Assembly (NCBI GenBank): GCA_037954665.1
Contig: JBBMOL010000368.1
Coordinates: forward strand, 186,001-250,000
Direction of reading: 5' to 3'
Length of the DNA stretch: 64,000 nt
Source of the DNA: Laguncularia racemosa
Taxonomy: Eukaryota; Streptophyta; Magnoliopsida; Myrtales; Combretaceae
The position numbers and the translations under genes were made by a program. Under the pieces are notes generated by a model. The model did no database searches and was not told where the DNA came from. It saw only the letters and a list, made by a program, of their open reading frames with translations. Below are positions 23,761 through 33,492 of this stretch, piece after piece (position 1 is the first letter of the stretch; each line of letters opens with the position of its first letter).

Positions 23761-24262
23761 CTTATGCTTCTGAATATGCTTTCTACTGACTGAGCTAAAT
23801 GATGTGATGCCTTTCATGATATGATGATAGTTATTTATTTTAATATGCTTGTCAGTTTATCGTGGACAACCGCCAAACAACCGAACCTTCGGGCTAGTTT
23901 GTTTTTGCTTCTCTTCTTCTTTTCTTGACTCTGGGTTGAAAATCTTGATGTGCTTCCTTTCTTTATGCACATGGCTCTTTTGACGGTAATGTTACTCTAC
24001 TAATGCACTATGTTCTAATGCTCAAAAGTAGATAGAATTATATCACAAACTATATTAAGATTCATTATCATTTTAGTGTTTATCTTTCATTGGAGAAGTG
24101 GTGGGTAATGTGTTTAGGAGTATTTGTTGTGATGAGAACTGATTTGGATTATCGACCATTCAAGAATATTAACTTTGTTTGTAAAAAGTAAAAACTCAAC
24201 TCAACGAAATTTGTATCGAATGTTGGCTTTCATAAACATTGACAAAATTTTGATTCCCTTGC
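23761..24262 (-). other. 3' untranslated DNA of element B, non-repeated part
   Basis: Lies between the integrase stop (24263) and the tandem repeats. No open frame or motif was seen. Confidence 0.6.
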
Positions 24263-24630
24263 CTAAGGATAGTACATCTTTACAACATCTGTGTTAATGG
24301 GGTCTCTCAATTCTGGACCATCCATTTGAGTTAGTATCAAAGCACCTCCTGACAGAACCTTTTTTACCACATAAGGGCCTTCATAGTTTGGGGTAAATTC
24401 CCCCCTGGAGTCTTGGGCATTCAGGAGAACCTTCCTTAGTACCAGATCCCCCTCTTTGAAGTATCAAGGTCTCATCTTCTTGTTAAATGCTCGGGCCATT
24501 CTTTGTTGGTAACACTGGCCATGACATAGTGCGGTAATTCTTCTTTCATCAATCAGATTCAGCTGATCAAGCCTCTTCTTTACCCAGTCTGATTTAGTCA
24601 ACTGAGTTTCTGACAGGATTTTGAATGATG
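24263..24630 (-). pseudogene. Integrase C-terminal fragment of element B
   Basis: In frame on the minus strand, SFKILSETQLTKSDWVKKRL, then DERRITALCHGQCYQQRMAR, KKMRP(stop)YFKEGDLVLRK and TPNYEGPYVVKKVLSGGALI, ending in DVVKMYYP and TAG at 24265-24263. This is the linker and GPY/F-type C-terminal domain of a Ty3/gypsy integrase. The HHCC zinc domain and the DDE core are absent. One in-frame stop replaces the residue after MRP. The fragment is fused directly to the RT start at about 24624-24632. Confidence 0.85.
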
Positions 24631-25376
24631 ACTTTGTAACAAAAAGTTCCCCATGTTGTGATGAAAGTTGTTTTGGTTTTATCTTCTTCAGCCATTTTTA
24701 TTTGATTATATCCTGAGAAACCGTCCATGAATGAGAAGAGATGTTTTCCTGCAGTGTTGTCTACTAGAACATCAATGTGAGGTAGGGGGAAGTTATCGTT
24801 TGGCGTAGCTTGGTCTAAGTCCCAAAAGTCTACACATAAACGTACTTTTCCGTTCTTTTTCATAACGGGGACTATATTTGCCACCCATTCTGGGTAGTCG
24901 GATACTTCAATGAACCCTACTTCTAGCAGTTTCTTGACTTCTTCCTTAATCTTTAGCAAGACGTCAGGCCTAAATCTTCTCAGTTTTTGTTTTTTAGGTT
25001 TGACATCTTCCCTTGTGGGAAGCCTATGAACCACTATTGATTGGTCTAGCCCTGGCATGTCACCATATGACCAGGAAAACACATCTGCATATTCCGTTAA
25101 TAGCCCGGTTATCTTACATTTTTGCTCAGCACTCAAACTAGTCCCGATTTTGAGGTTCTTAGGGTTTTCCATGCTTCCTAGATTTACTATCTCCACAGGC
25201 TCATCGATCGAAATTCCGCTTTGTTCATGTTTTTGCCAATTTTCTTGTATTATTTCGGGGTCTAAGATATCACCTTTAACAACTGACCCAGCAGCGTTGG
25301 AAATGATATCAGCGTTTTTATTTTCTATCTGCGCGAAATATCCCTGATGTTCGATGGTAGGAGATCTGAGTAACAT
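24594..25376 (-). pseudogene. Reverse transcriptase N-terminal part of element B, truncated
   Basis: The open frame reads through the pol linker (MPGLDQSIVVHRL, VKPKKQKLRRFRPDV), then the RT start: EEVKKLLEVGFIEVSDYPEW, NIVPVMKKNGKVRLCVDFWDLDQ (usually DYRDLN), PLPHIDVLVDNTAGKHLFSF, MDGFSGYNQI and TTFITTWGTFCYKV. Normally MPFGLKNAGATYQ and the YVDD catalytic motif follow. Here the frame runs out of RT after CYKV into a shifted reading of integrase sequence and stops at 24594. RT catalytic centre, RNase H and integrase core are missing. Confidence 0.88.
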
Positions 25377-25477
25377 AAAAATGAAAGCATATATATAAGA
25401 AAAACAAACTGTAATTGAATTTAATAAAGAGTCTCAATAAAATTTGTTTAATAATTTCTCTCTACTTTTGAGCTAAC
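25367..25477 (-). other. Putative intron between protease and RT of element B
   Basis: Ogre elements have a spliced intron here. On the minus strand a possible donor TAG|GTTAGC (GT at 25477-25476) and a strong acceptor ATGTTACTCAG (AG at 25367-25366) with an upstream T-rich tract bound about 110 AT-rich bases full of stops. The protease frame stops a few bases before this donor, so the donor may lie slightly upstream. It was inferred from element type and local signals. Confidence 0.4.
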
Positions 25478-25483
25478 CTAGAG

Positions 25484-28400
25484 CTATTGATAGGATAACA
25501 AAACCAATTGTTTAGAGCCGGATGCTTGTTGGACGTGCGGGGGGTTGATTTCCCTTTGCTGTCGTCCTCTTCGTTTATCTGAGGCTCTTGAATGATGTTT
25601 GCCTTTCAGAAAAGATTTTTGGAGAGGTGAAATGCACATCTGGGTGTCGATCGACTTCTCCTTTATTCTTCCTTTGACACCTCTTGTTTGTGCTTCTTTT
25701 GCGGCCGTAGGAACGTACCTCAGTCCAAACGTCCCGTGCTGCCCCTCTTTAAACTGATGGCCCTCCTTGCTGGTCACCACGTTCACTTCATTGAAAATCT
25801 GCAATCCCAAGTCTTCTGAACCTTCTTCCCCAATATATGGTATGGCAGTCTCTTTGTATATGGCATAATCTTGTTTGCCCAGTACCATGACTATCTGCCC
25901 ACTTGCAATGAATTTGACCCTTTGGTGGAGGCTAGAGGGGATGGCTCCAGCAGCATGTATCCAAGGTCGTCCCAAAAGCAGGTTGAAAGATCTTGGGATG
26001 TCGAGGACCTGGAAGGAGATGTGGAATACTTATGGACCGATTTCCACTTGTAGGTTCACATCCCCTACTATGTTTCTCTTTGACCCATCGAAAGCTCTGA
26101 CCACCGTGGAGCTAGGTTTTATGTTGCTTGGATCGACCCCCAATAAGTCGAGCGTTGCCAAAGGGCAAACGTTAAGGGACGATCCGTTGTCGATGAGTAC
26201 CTAGGAGACAATGGTGTCATTGCACCTGACCACTATGAACAGTGGTTTGGTATGTTGGTCTCCCTCTTCTCCTAGCTCTTCCGGAGAAAAAGATATCTGG
26301 TCCATTGTAAAGATGGAGTCCGCCACGTGACCTATTTTGTCTGTAGCGATGCCCTCTGGGACCTGAATCTGTTTGAGCACTTTGAAGAGTGCTTCCCTGT
26401 GGGGCTCAGATGTTGTAAGCAGGCTCATGAGTGAAATCTGTGCCGGAACTTTATTTAATTGTTCCATTATCTTGTATTCACTCGCCTTGACCATCTTTGT
26501 AAACGCGGTGAATCCCCCTTCCTCTTCTTCTCCTTTCTCCATATTGGGTTCTTTAGTCGGGCCTTTATACTTTGGATCGTATAACCTCCCAGAGCGAGTG
26601 ATGCCTCCCACTATAGGAGGCCGCTCTTGTTCGAGGGCCCGATAGTCGAACGGAGAAGCCTTGTAATTCTCTATCGCTATCGGGACATTGAATACATATC
26701 TTTTTCTTGGGATTTATACCTCAGCTGATTGTCCCTCGTAGCAGTGTATAACCCTGGGCTTCTGATGAGAGTTGATCATGTTGATAGTCTTCCCCTCTTC
26801 CTTTGACGGGTTGTCTTCTTTCTCAAATTCTGGTCCCCATCCGCTAGGCGGCCCCTGCTCAGTCGGGGTATAAGAATAATTTACCAAATACTGAAATCTC
26901 CCGTATGATTCTCCCAAAGTGCCGACCGTTGGGTCTCCGGCTAACCACCTATTTTTAATGTGTGCCTTTGATGCTTCTTCTGGAGCTTGATGGGATTGCT
27001 TCTTCTGCTGCTCCGTTGTATTCTGCTTAGGGGCTTCTTTGGGAGTCAACTCCTCAGATGTGATCATATTAATGGTGGGCTTGTGATTGGGCAGTGGATT
27101 GGTGTTGACATTGGGTGCTGGGGCGTTCACGAAATCCAGCTATATGATTCCTGCATCAATTAAGTCTTGGATTTTATGTCGGAGCCTCCAGCACCCATCC
27201 GTAGAATGCCCCTCTTATCCCATATGGTAGTCACACTTGAGGCTTGAGTCGAAATTCTTGGGCCTGTACCGGTCATTGGGGAGCTCGAAACTAATCAAGT
27301 TGTCTGCCTTCAACCAAGCGAAGACCTGACTGAGCGGTATGGGGATTGGAGTGAACTGCCTTGGGGCCCTAGCGGCCTGGGCGTGACCTGTCATGGGTTG
27401 TTGGGCTGGGGTACTCGTGGTCTGGAATGTCACACGAGTCCCAGATTTTTCTGCCTTACCGGAGTGGACCGTACTGACAGTGGACTCTTTTGCTCTGTTT
27501 CCTCCTGAAGGCCTTTGTGTCGGTGTGACCCTAGGAGGCTCCATTGTTTGGCGTCTATCGGTGGTGATGGCATTCTCAATCTTGCATCCCGCAGCCACTA
27601 CCTCTGCAAAACTGGATGAGGTCTAGCCTACTAGGTGTGAAAAGTAGGTCTTGTCCAGGGTATTGACAAATATGGATGTCAATTCCTTCTCAGATATCAG
27701 GATTGCTACCCTGGCGGCTTGGGCTCTCCAGCGCTGAGCATACTCCTTGAATGGCTCAGCATGCCTTTTTTGGAGACTCCCCAGGTCGATTACAGATGGG
27801 GCGACTTCGATATTGAACTTATATTGGTCATAAAACGCCCAGGCTAGCTTCTGCTAGGTGTTGACAATGTTGAAGTCCAGGTAGGCATACCAGACCAGTG
27901 CCGGGCCTGTGAGGCTGTCTTGTAATGTCTGGAGCATGAGTTGGTCGTATTGAGCATACTTGCTCATTTTCCGGGCATATAGCCTGGTATGCATTTTGGG
28001 GCAGCCGGTCCATCATACTTTTCGAACTCTAGGGTCTTGAACTTCTCAGGGTATACCTCTTCCCTATATGCTGGCAGATTGGTGATCTCGGCTTGTTCAA
28101 AACCATCAAGGCCCTCAATCGTTTTCATCTTGTCATGGAGCTGCTGGAAGAGTCGCTTCTCCATCTCCTTCTGCCTCTCTTCCATTTCCCTTTTCAGGTC
28201 ATCGGAGGTCAGTCCCTAGTTGACCTTCGGCTCATATTCAAAGGCCGGGTTAAGGTAGGAATTGATCTCTTCATATTCCGGAGGCTGTCCCTCCACTGCC
28301 TTCCCCTTTCTGGCCCCTGAATACTCTTCCTGGGTTGGTTAAGTGTTGCATAAGAGGTTGATGCTTTCAATTAAGAGGTGAACCTGGGCAGCCAATTATT

Positions 28401-28485
28401 GGACCGTCTGTTCTAGGGACATGATCCTGGAGTCCGAGGCAGCTTCAGCATTGGTGTTGTTGCGGTTGTCGCTGCTGTTGGCCAT
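25484..28485 (-). pseudogene. gag-protease of element B
   Basis: Starts MANSSDNRNNTNAEAASDSR at 28485. Gag phrases follow: EEVYPEKFKTLEFEKYDGP, YAQYDQLMLQTLQDSLTGPA, AWAFYDQYKFNIEVAPSVID, RWRAQAARVAILISEKELTS, then a Pro/Thr-rich stretch and CDYHMG.EGHS, a zinc-knuckle remnant. The retropepsin motif VLIDNGSSLNVCPLATLDLL and SFNLLLGRPWIHAAGAIPSS lie near 26200 and 25975. The frame is broken by stops near 28397, 28341, 28219, 27845, 27622, 27215, 27140, 26718, 26201 and 26020, plus one frameshift near 28003 where YDGTGCPK-like sequence shifts. It would have made the capsid-like polyprotein and its protease. Confidence 0.88.
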
Positions 28486-28726
28486 TTTTGTTCTTGAACG
28501 TGTGAGAATTGGACTTCTGGGAGGGTTCGGTTGCTTAGGAGCTATCTTGATACCTGGGTGCGCATTTTGTTTTTTATTTTAGTGTGATGTATGAAAAATG
28601 ATATACATGTGTCACGCGGATGCTAAAAATAAAAGGGTTGACAATCGATTGACAATGTAATATTGAAACTTTACTTTTATTAATATTGAAAATTTTGGAG
28701 TTCGATGAAAAATTACAAATAATGAT

Positions 28727-30253
28727 CTATTTCCTAGCTCTTTTAGTCTTCTGTTGTGGAGGCTCAAACTTCCCATTGATGACAACCTCTAATTCTTTGA
28801 CTTTGGCTTGGGTCTTCTCCAATTGTGCTTCCAAGGCCTTGTTCTTTTGGTCGGATTCTTTGAAACGTCCCTTCCAGATGTCTTTCTTATGATCTGCAGC
28901 TTCAAAGTATACTTCCATTCGGGCCTTGACCTGTTCTAGGTATACTTTTGTCTCTGGATTGATCTTGTCTAGTCTTGGTTGGGTGACATCTGGAACTCGG
29001 TATGCTCTTTCCCCTGTCTGGTATAGCTGGCGGATTACAAACTCTCTGGTGGCTCGATGTTTTCCCACTTCGCCATCTAATTCCCCGAGGTCCACATTCG
29101 GGCTTTCAATTCTGGCTTCCCAAAGTGCTTTGACCTCTACCAGCTTAGCAAACTTCTTGGCTACCAATAGGTTCGGATCTTGGTATTCAAAGGTGACTGC
29201 TTCCAGCGAGGGCCGATAAACTATATCTTGGATGGTACCAAACTGGCGGACCACTGAGTTAGGGTGATATCTAATACATCCGCTAATTCCGATTAAAGGT
29301 ACTGCTTGGAAGTTTCTGCAGGTCAAGATGATTTTGTCACAGCAGCTCCACTTGGCTGTCCACATAATATCCTCAGCACTAAAACTTCTAAGTACCTCTA
29401 CCCAACTGTGGCTAGTAAGGTCGTCGGGTAGCTTCACCTTTTCTATACATGAGTCTACGAGATCCACCTGCTGGGCTAAGGTTTTTCGGACCATGTTCAG
29501 CCCGAAGCACTTAAGATGGCTTACAAACCATATCAGTAGAAGGTTGAGGCTTGAGCGAAGGATCCCATGGCCTTTCTTCTTGAGGAAATTCAAGTTCCGG
29601 ATCTGTTCAGCTAGTAGAGCCAGAATGTAAGATCTTCCCTCTAGAAATTGGGTCACTAGCTCTGCAACCCGGTAGTGAATATAGAAGGTCCCGGTGGGGA
29701 ACAGTATGGTGGTGAAGGTTGTCAAGATGAAAGCGTTCACCCTTCTCTTTCTGTAAGTTTTGAGGTCCCTACATAGTATGTCCTTCCTATCCCCATTATC
29801 CTCTCGGGCGATGAACCAGGCTTCTAAATCATCCATACGTATGCAATATCCATTACAGTCTACCAGGGCTTTGTTGACCGCTGTCTTACAGATGCCTAAT
29901 AATCTACTGAAGGTACTGGCTGGCTCGGCCTCAAGGTTTGGTGCGTAGATTTGATCAGTCAGTGCTGGAGCTTGTAGCAACTGGGTGTACTCCTCCAGGG
30001 TAGGGGTGATCTCATGCGGCCCAATAAAGAAAGCAGCGGGCTCGATTTCCCATAATTGGAGCATGGCCCGAATTAAAGGCAAATTCACCTCTATCTTTGT
30101 CAGTGAGAGGATGGAGCCGATCTTTTGCTGGATGAAGGCCTGCTCCTCTGGGTTGTACAAGGTAAACCAATGGTCCAGTACTAACTTTGGGTCCAAAGGT
30201 TTGTACACCCGAATTTCTTTGCGGAGGAGGCGGTCAACTACGGTGCTAGCCAT
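28727..30253 (-). CDS. ORF1 protein of element B (extra Ogre-type ORF), intact
   Basis: 508 aa, no stop or frameshift, starting MASTVVDRLLRKEIRVYKPL about 475 bases after the PBS and upstream of gag, as in Ogre-like elements. The first ~350 residues (HWFTLYNPEEQAF, LPLIRAMLQLWEIEPAAFFI, EEYTQLLQAP, YRKRRVNAFILTTFTTILFP) resemble plant-mobile-domain-like proteins found beside plant gypsy elements. The end (about 430-508) is charged and heptad-rich (FKESDQKNKALEAQLEKTQA), probably a coiled coil, finishing with a basic KTKRARK tail that could be a nuclear signal. Function is unknown. The start was chosen because A's ORF1 begins at the same codon. That it stays open beside a ruined gag-pol is unusual. 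Confidence 0.88.
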   Translation of the reverse strand: MASTVVDRLLRKEIRVYKPLDPKLVLDHWFTLYNPEEQAFIQQKIGSILSLTKIEVNLPLIRAMLQLWEIEPAAFFIGPHEITPTLEEYTQLLQAPALTDQIYAPNLEAEPASTFSRLLGICKTAVNKALVDCNGYCIRMDDLEAWFIAREDNGDRKDILCRDLKTYRKRRVNAFILTTFTTILFPTGTFYIHYRVAELVTQFLEGRSYILALLAEQIRNLNFLKKKGHGILRSSLNLLLIWFVSHLKCFGLNMVRKTLAQQVDLVDSCIEKVKLPDDLTSHSWVEVLRSFSAEDIMWTAKWSCCDKIILTCRNFQAVPLIGISGCIRYHPNSVVRQFGTIQDIVYRPSLEAVTFEYQDPNLLVAKKFAKLVEVKALWEARIESPNVDLGELDGEVGKHRATREFVIRQLYQTGERAYRVPDVTQPRLDKINPETKVYLEQVKARMEVYFEAADHKKDIWKGRFKESDQKNKALEAQLEKTQAKVKELEVVINGKFEPPQQKTKRARK

Positions 30254-30728
30254 CTATTACAATAAGAAATTGCCTAATTACAAACATAACTATGAAAACA
30301 TTACAGGGAAATAAATTTGAACTCCATGAACAAAATAACAAACCATTACATTGTCACCAATTGTCAACCCTATGATGTTATGTATGCAAGCAGGTTGGCT
30401 CTAACTGGTTCCCGAGCTCTATGGCCTCCCGCATTCTCGGAGAAATGGATCTCAGGCCATATCGAAGCATTGGGTGGGGTAGCCTAATCGGTCCCGAATG
30501 GTGAATCAACTCACTTCGCCCGAAACCTATAGAATGGCTCCCCGTCTTAGGTTTCTAGGACGGTTCGGGTTCGACCGCATCTATTCACACAAACATTATG
30601 CATGCAAACCCCCACAAAAACTGAAAATCTAACTAATCCCTGAAACGTTAGTAACAGAATAATGATTGAAACACATTTCTTAAAGAGAACAATTCGAAGA
30701 GATTCAGGTGGCTAGCCTACTGGCATGG
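30254..30728 (-). other. Leader of element B between PBS and ORF1
   Basis: Homologous in inverted orientation to 17414-17928 of element A, for example the GCCATTCT...AGACGGGGAG-type block around 30430-30560 against 17620-17760. No other open frame was seen. Confidence 0.6.
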
Positions 30729-30747
30729 GTCCCCAGTGGAGTCGCCA
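30729..30747 (-). other. Primer-binding site of element B
   Basis: On the minus strand TGGCGACTCCACTGGGGAC starts three bases after the 5' LTR. It is complementary to a tRNA 3' end including CCA; Ogre-type elements share this PBS, ascribed to tRNA-Arg. Confidence 0.85.
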
Positions 30748-30750
30748 TCT

Positions 30751-32911
30751 TATCGAGTCTAATTTTTTTTCATTCCCATTCCTAATCCGATCTAGACTAG
30801 ACCCTATGCTCATCTAATATAGATCCTCGACTTGAGTTAGGAATTTCGTTTGATTTTTGGAGTTGCCACCCAACTATTGTTGGGAAATATTGAATTAAGA
30901 CTAAAGGAGCGGGTTAGTCTTAATTTGGACCACTAGTCGTCATTATTTCCTCTTCTCGTTTTTGTGAAAAGAGGAAAAGGGAAAACCAGAGTTTCTAAGT
31001 CCGGAGGCTAACCTATTAAAACCTTACTGTTACCACCTAGTCTCCTAAAATTGTTTCCATCTAGAAATGTCTTTTATTTTGTTTCTGTTACTTTTTATTA
31101 TGTTTTTTATTATTATAAGAAAATGATTTTTTATTTCATTTTTATAGGTTGACCCAAATGGGTGCCTACGTACCTGCTAGTCAGGATCAAACAAGCCGTA
31201 GTTCGCTTTTCCTGAAAACCTTAAGTGTGTTTGTGAATTTTAATTTTGAAATCTCTTTCGATTTATGTTTTTACCATTTTTGGGATTTTTTCTAAAAAAA
31301 ATCTAAGCCTAAGCTTTAATCTGATTTTTGAAAATGATTTTTAGGGGAAAACATCAATTTTTGATTTATTTGAAGAAAATGATTTTTCTAAGTGCTAAAA
31401 CTCATTTTTATGATTCTTTTGAATTTTTTATTATTTTTTATGTTTTGTAAATGTTTTTATGATTTTTATTTCTTTTCGATTTTTCCTTATTCTTCTACAA
31501 TTTTTTTTATAATTTTTTTGAATTTTCATGATTTTTGTAGTTTTTTATCATTTTTATTATTATTTTTATTATTTTTATTAAATTTTACATAATTTTTGTT
31601 AAGAATTTTATGCTAAGCTATTATTTATCCTATTTTGAAATCTAAAGTTTTATTATTATTTCCCTAATATTTTTATTGTTTTTCCACATTTTTATTATCA
31701 TTTTTTTCTTTTTTCTATATTATTAAATCCTAAAAAAAACCTAATTTCTACATTTTCCTACTTATGGAAATAAAACATAAAGCATAAATAAATAACTAAA
31801 TAAATAACCAACAAATAAATAATAAATCAAATAAATACAAGTAAAATAACCAAATAAAATTCGAAAAAATAAATAAAAAATCCGAAAAATTCGACTTACC
31901 TGGATTCGGGTCGGTGCGCGGGTCGGGTCAGTCGGGTCGAATTGGGTCGTCGGACATGGTGGCGGACAGGGCTCGTTCACGGCGTTCTGGCGGTCTTTTG
32001 CAACGGGTGAGGTGTCGAATCTTAGCTTCTTGAGGGTGCTGAGTCCAATGGTGGCGGTGGTTAGCTCCCAGATCGTCTCCTGGTGGTGGTTCAACTCCGG
32101 TCGATGATCGCAATTTTGGTTCTCCTCCGGTGCTCTCCGATTTGCTCTCTTTTCTCACTTTCTCTCAATTCTGATATGTGTTTTGGCTTCCTCTACTCCT
32201 CCTCTATTTATAAGCGTTCGAAATCGAGCTAGATAAGCTCGGATTTCCGCCGATCGAAGCAAATCGGATTGACGGTTAAATAAACCAACTCCGATTCGTG
32301 CAAATCCTTTGATTTGTTGAGATTTGAGTCCAATTGGATTATGTTTATCTCAATTCTGTTGAAGATCTATTGGATTTGTGCAAAAAATCGGATTGAAACG
32401 GCCGAAATTCGAATTTTTCCTTCCGCCGGTGATCTCAGGCCCGAGGTAGAAGACGATCACACGTTCGGCGCGTGTGTTTCCTCCAGCCAATCGAAAGCTG
32501 CCACGTGTCTTGGATAAGTAAGAAAATGTAAAACGCGGAAACTGCTTCCCCCGCGATTCAAACCTGCAACCGAGCCCCCTTGCACGTGCCTTAGCCCGTG
32601 GTCCGGACCAGCTGGGCTAGCCCACTTTCCTGATTTTTCTAATTTTGCAAATTGCATATATGCAATGCGATTTTTTTATTTTTTTGTATTTTTTGAAATT
32701 TCAAAAATTTGTAAAAATTATTATTATTTATTATTGCTATTTCTGAAATCATTTTTCAAAATTGATGTGTTTTCCTATTTATTTTTATTTTTTTTGAATA
32801 TTTTTATTATTTAAGCTAAATTAGAGAAAAATTGAAAAAATTTTGGAAAAAATTAAAAATTGATTATTATCAATTATTATTCATTCTTAGGGCAAAAATG
32901 GGGTGTTTATA
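30751..32911 (-). repeat. 5' LTR of element B
   Basis: Direct copy of 20376-22561; in element sense it begins TATAAACACC (TGTAAACACC in the 3' copy) and ends CTCGATA. It carries TATAAATAG (complement of 32204-32212) and the tRNA-like module. In one 120-base CG-rich stretch (from 31890) I count about 12 differences from the other LTR, mostly transitions; AT-rich parts differ less. Confidence 0.92.
32521..32626 (-). other. tRNA-like Pol III box module in the 5' LTR of B
   Basis: On the minus strand, A box TAGCCCAGCTGG (complement of 32608-32619) and B box GGTTTGAATCG (complement of 32554-32564), 55 nt apart, with T-runs downstream. It sits 292 bases from the LTR start, exactly as in the 3' LTR. 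Confidence 0.55.
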
Positions 32912-32916
32912 GGGAT

Positions 32917-33487
32917 TATTAAGAAGATAAGGACATCAATCAAGAAAAAGGAATTAACTAAATAACGCTTGCCTTAGTTGTAACAATTCAAATGTAATTT
33001 TTGCCGTGGATAATTTATTTCTTTTTATGAACAAAAGTCTACATTTTGAAAAAACACACATGACCTATAAGAGATAATCACCATTGGGCCTAAAAGAAAA
33101 GGAATAAAAGATGGAAAAAGAAAATGAAAATGGAAGAAAAAGAAAGAAAAGAAAAGAAATGGGAAAAACCTAAGAATGTAGTTAAACCTATACATAATAA
33201 AAAAAACCAAGAATACTTGAAAATACCAAGACCAAATATAAGAACCCAAACATTACAGCTAAAAAGTATACCACCCTTTTTTGAAGACTTCTTCAAATCA
33301 TTGAAAATAATTTAGCTTAAGAAAAAATTGCTAGAGCAAGTACTATTCTAATTTTCTTGACTTGTAAACCTAGGTTGAAATAATGATTCTTTCAAAATAA
33401 AACCTTGACATTGGTGCTTTTTTTGAAACCAAAAGCCTATTGCATTACAAGTCCCAAAAAGGCCTAGCAGATTGATCAAAGTGTATT
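32917..33487. other. Internal DNA of element A between B and the solo LTR
   Basis: Continues 20370 across the B insertion and resumes at 36583 after the solo LTR. AT-rich with A/G-rich runs (33100-33170). No coding motif was seen on either strand. Confidence 0.5.
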
Positions 33488-33492
33488 ACCTA

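Larger units (their letters stand above)
20376..32911 (-). mobile_element. Element B: Ogre/Tat-like Ty3/gypsy retrotransposon, nested in A
   Basis: Direct LTRs 20376-22561 and 30751-32911 are flanked by the perfect target duplication GGGAT (20371-20375 and 32912-32916). Every component reads on the minus strand: 5' LTR (30751-32911), PBS, ORF1, gag-protease, putative intron, RT start fused to integrase end, 3' UTR tandem repeats, purine tract and 3' LTR (20376-22561). The order LTR-ORF1-gag-pro-intron-RT is diagnostic of Ogre-like elements. Gag-pro has about ten stops and one frameshift, and pol lacks its catalytic core, so B cannot move alone; ORF1 remains open. The LTRs are visibly closer to each other than those of A are. 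Confidence 0.92.

Noticed and set aside
28926..30314. Plus-strand frames of 60-110 codons opposite ORF1
   Set aside because: Shadows of the minus-strand ORF1 of element B; no independent motif.
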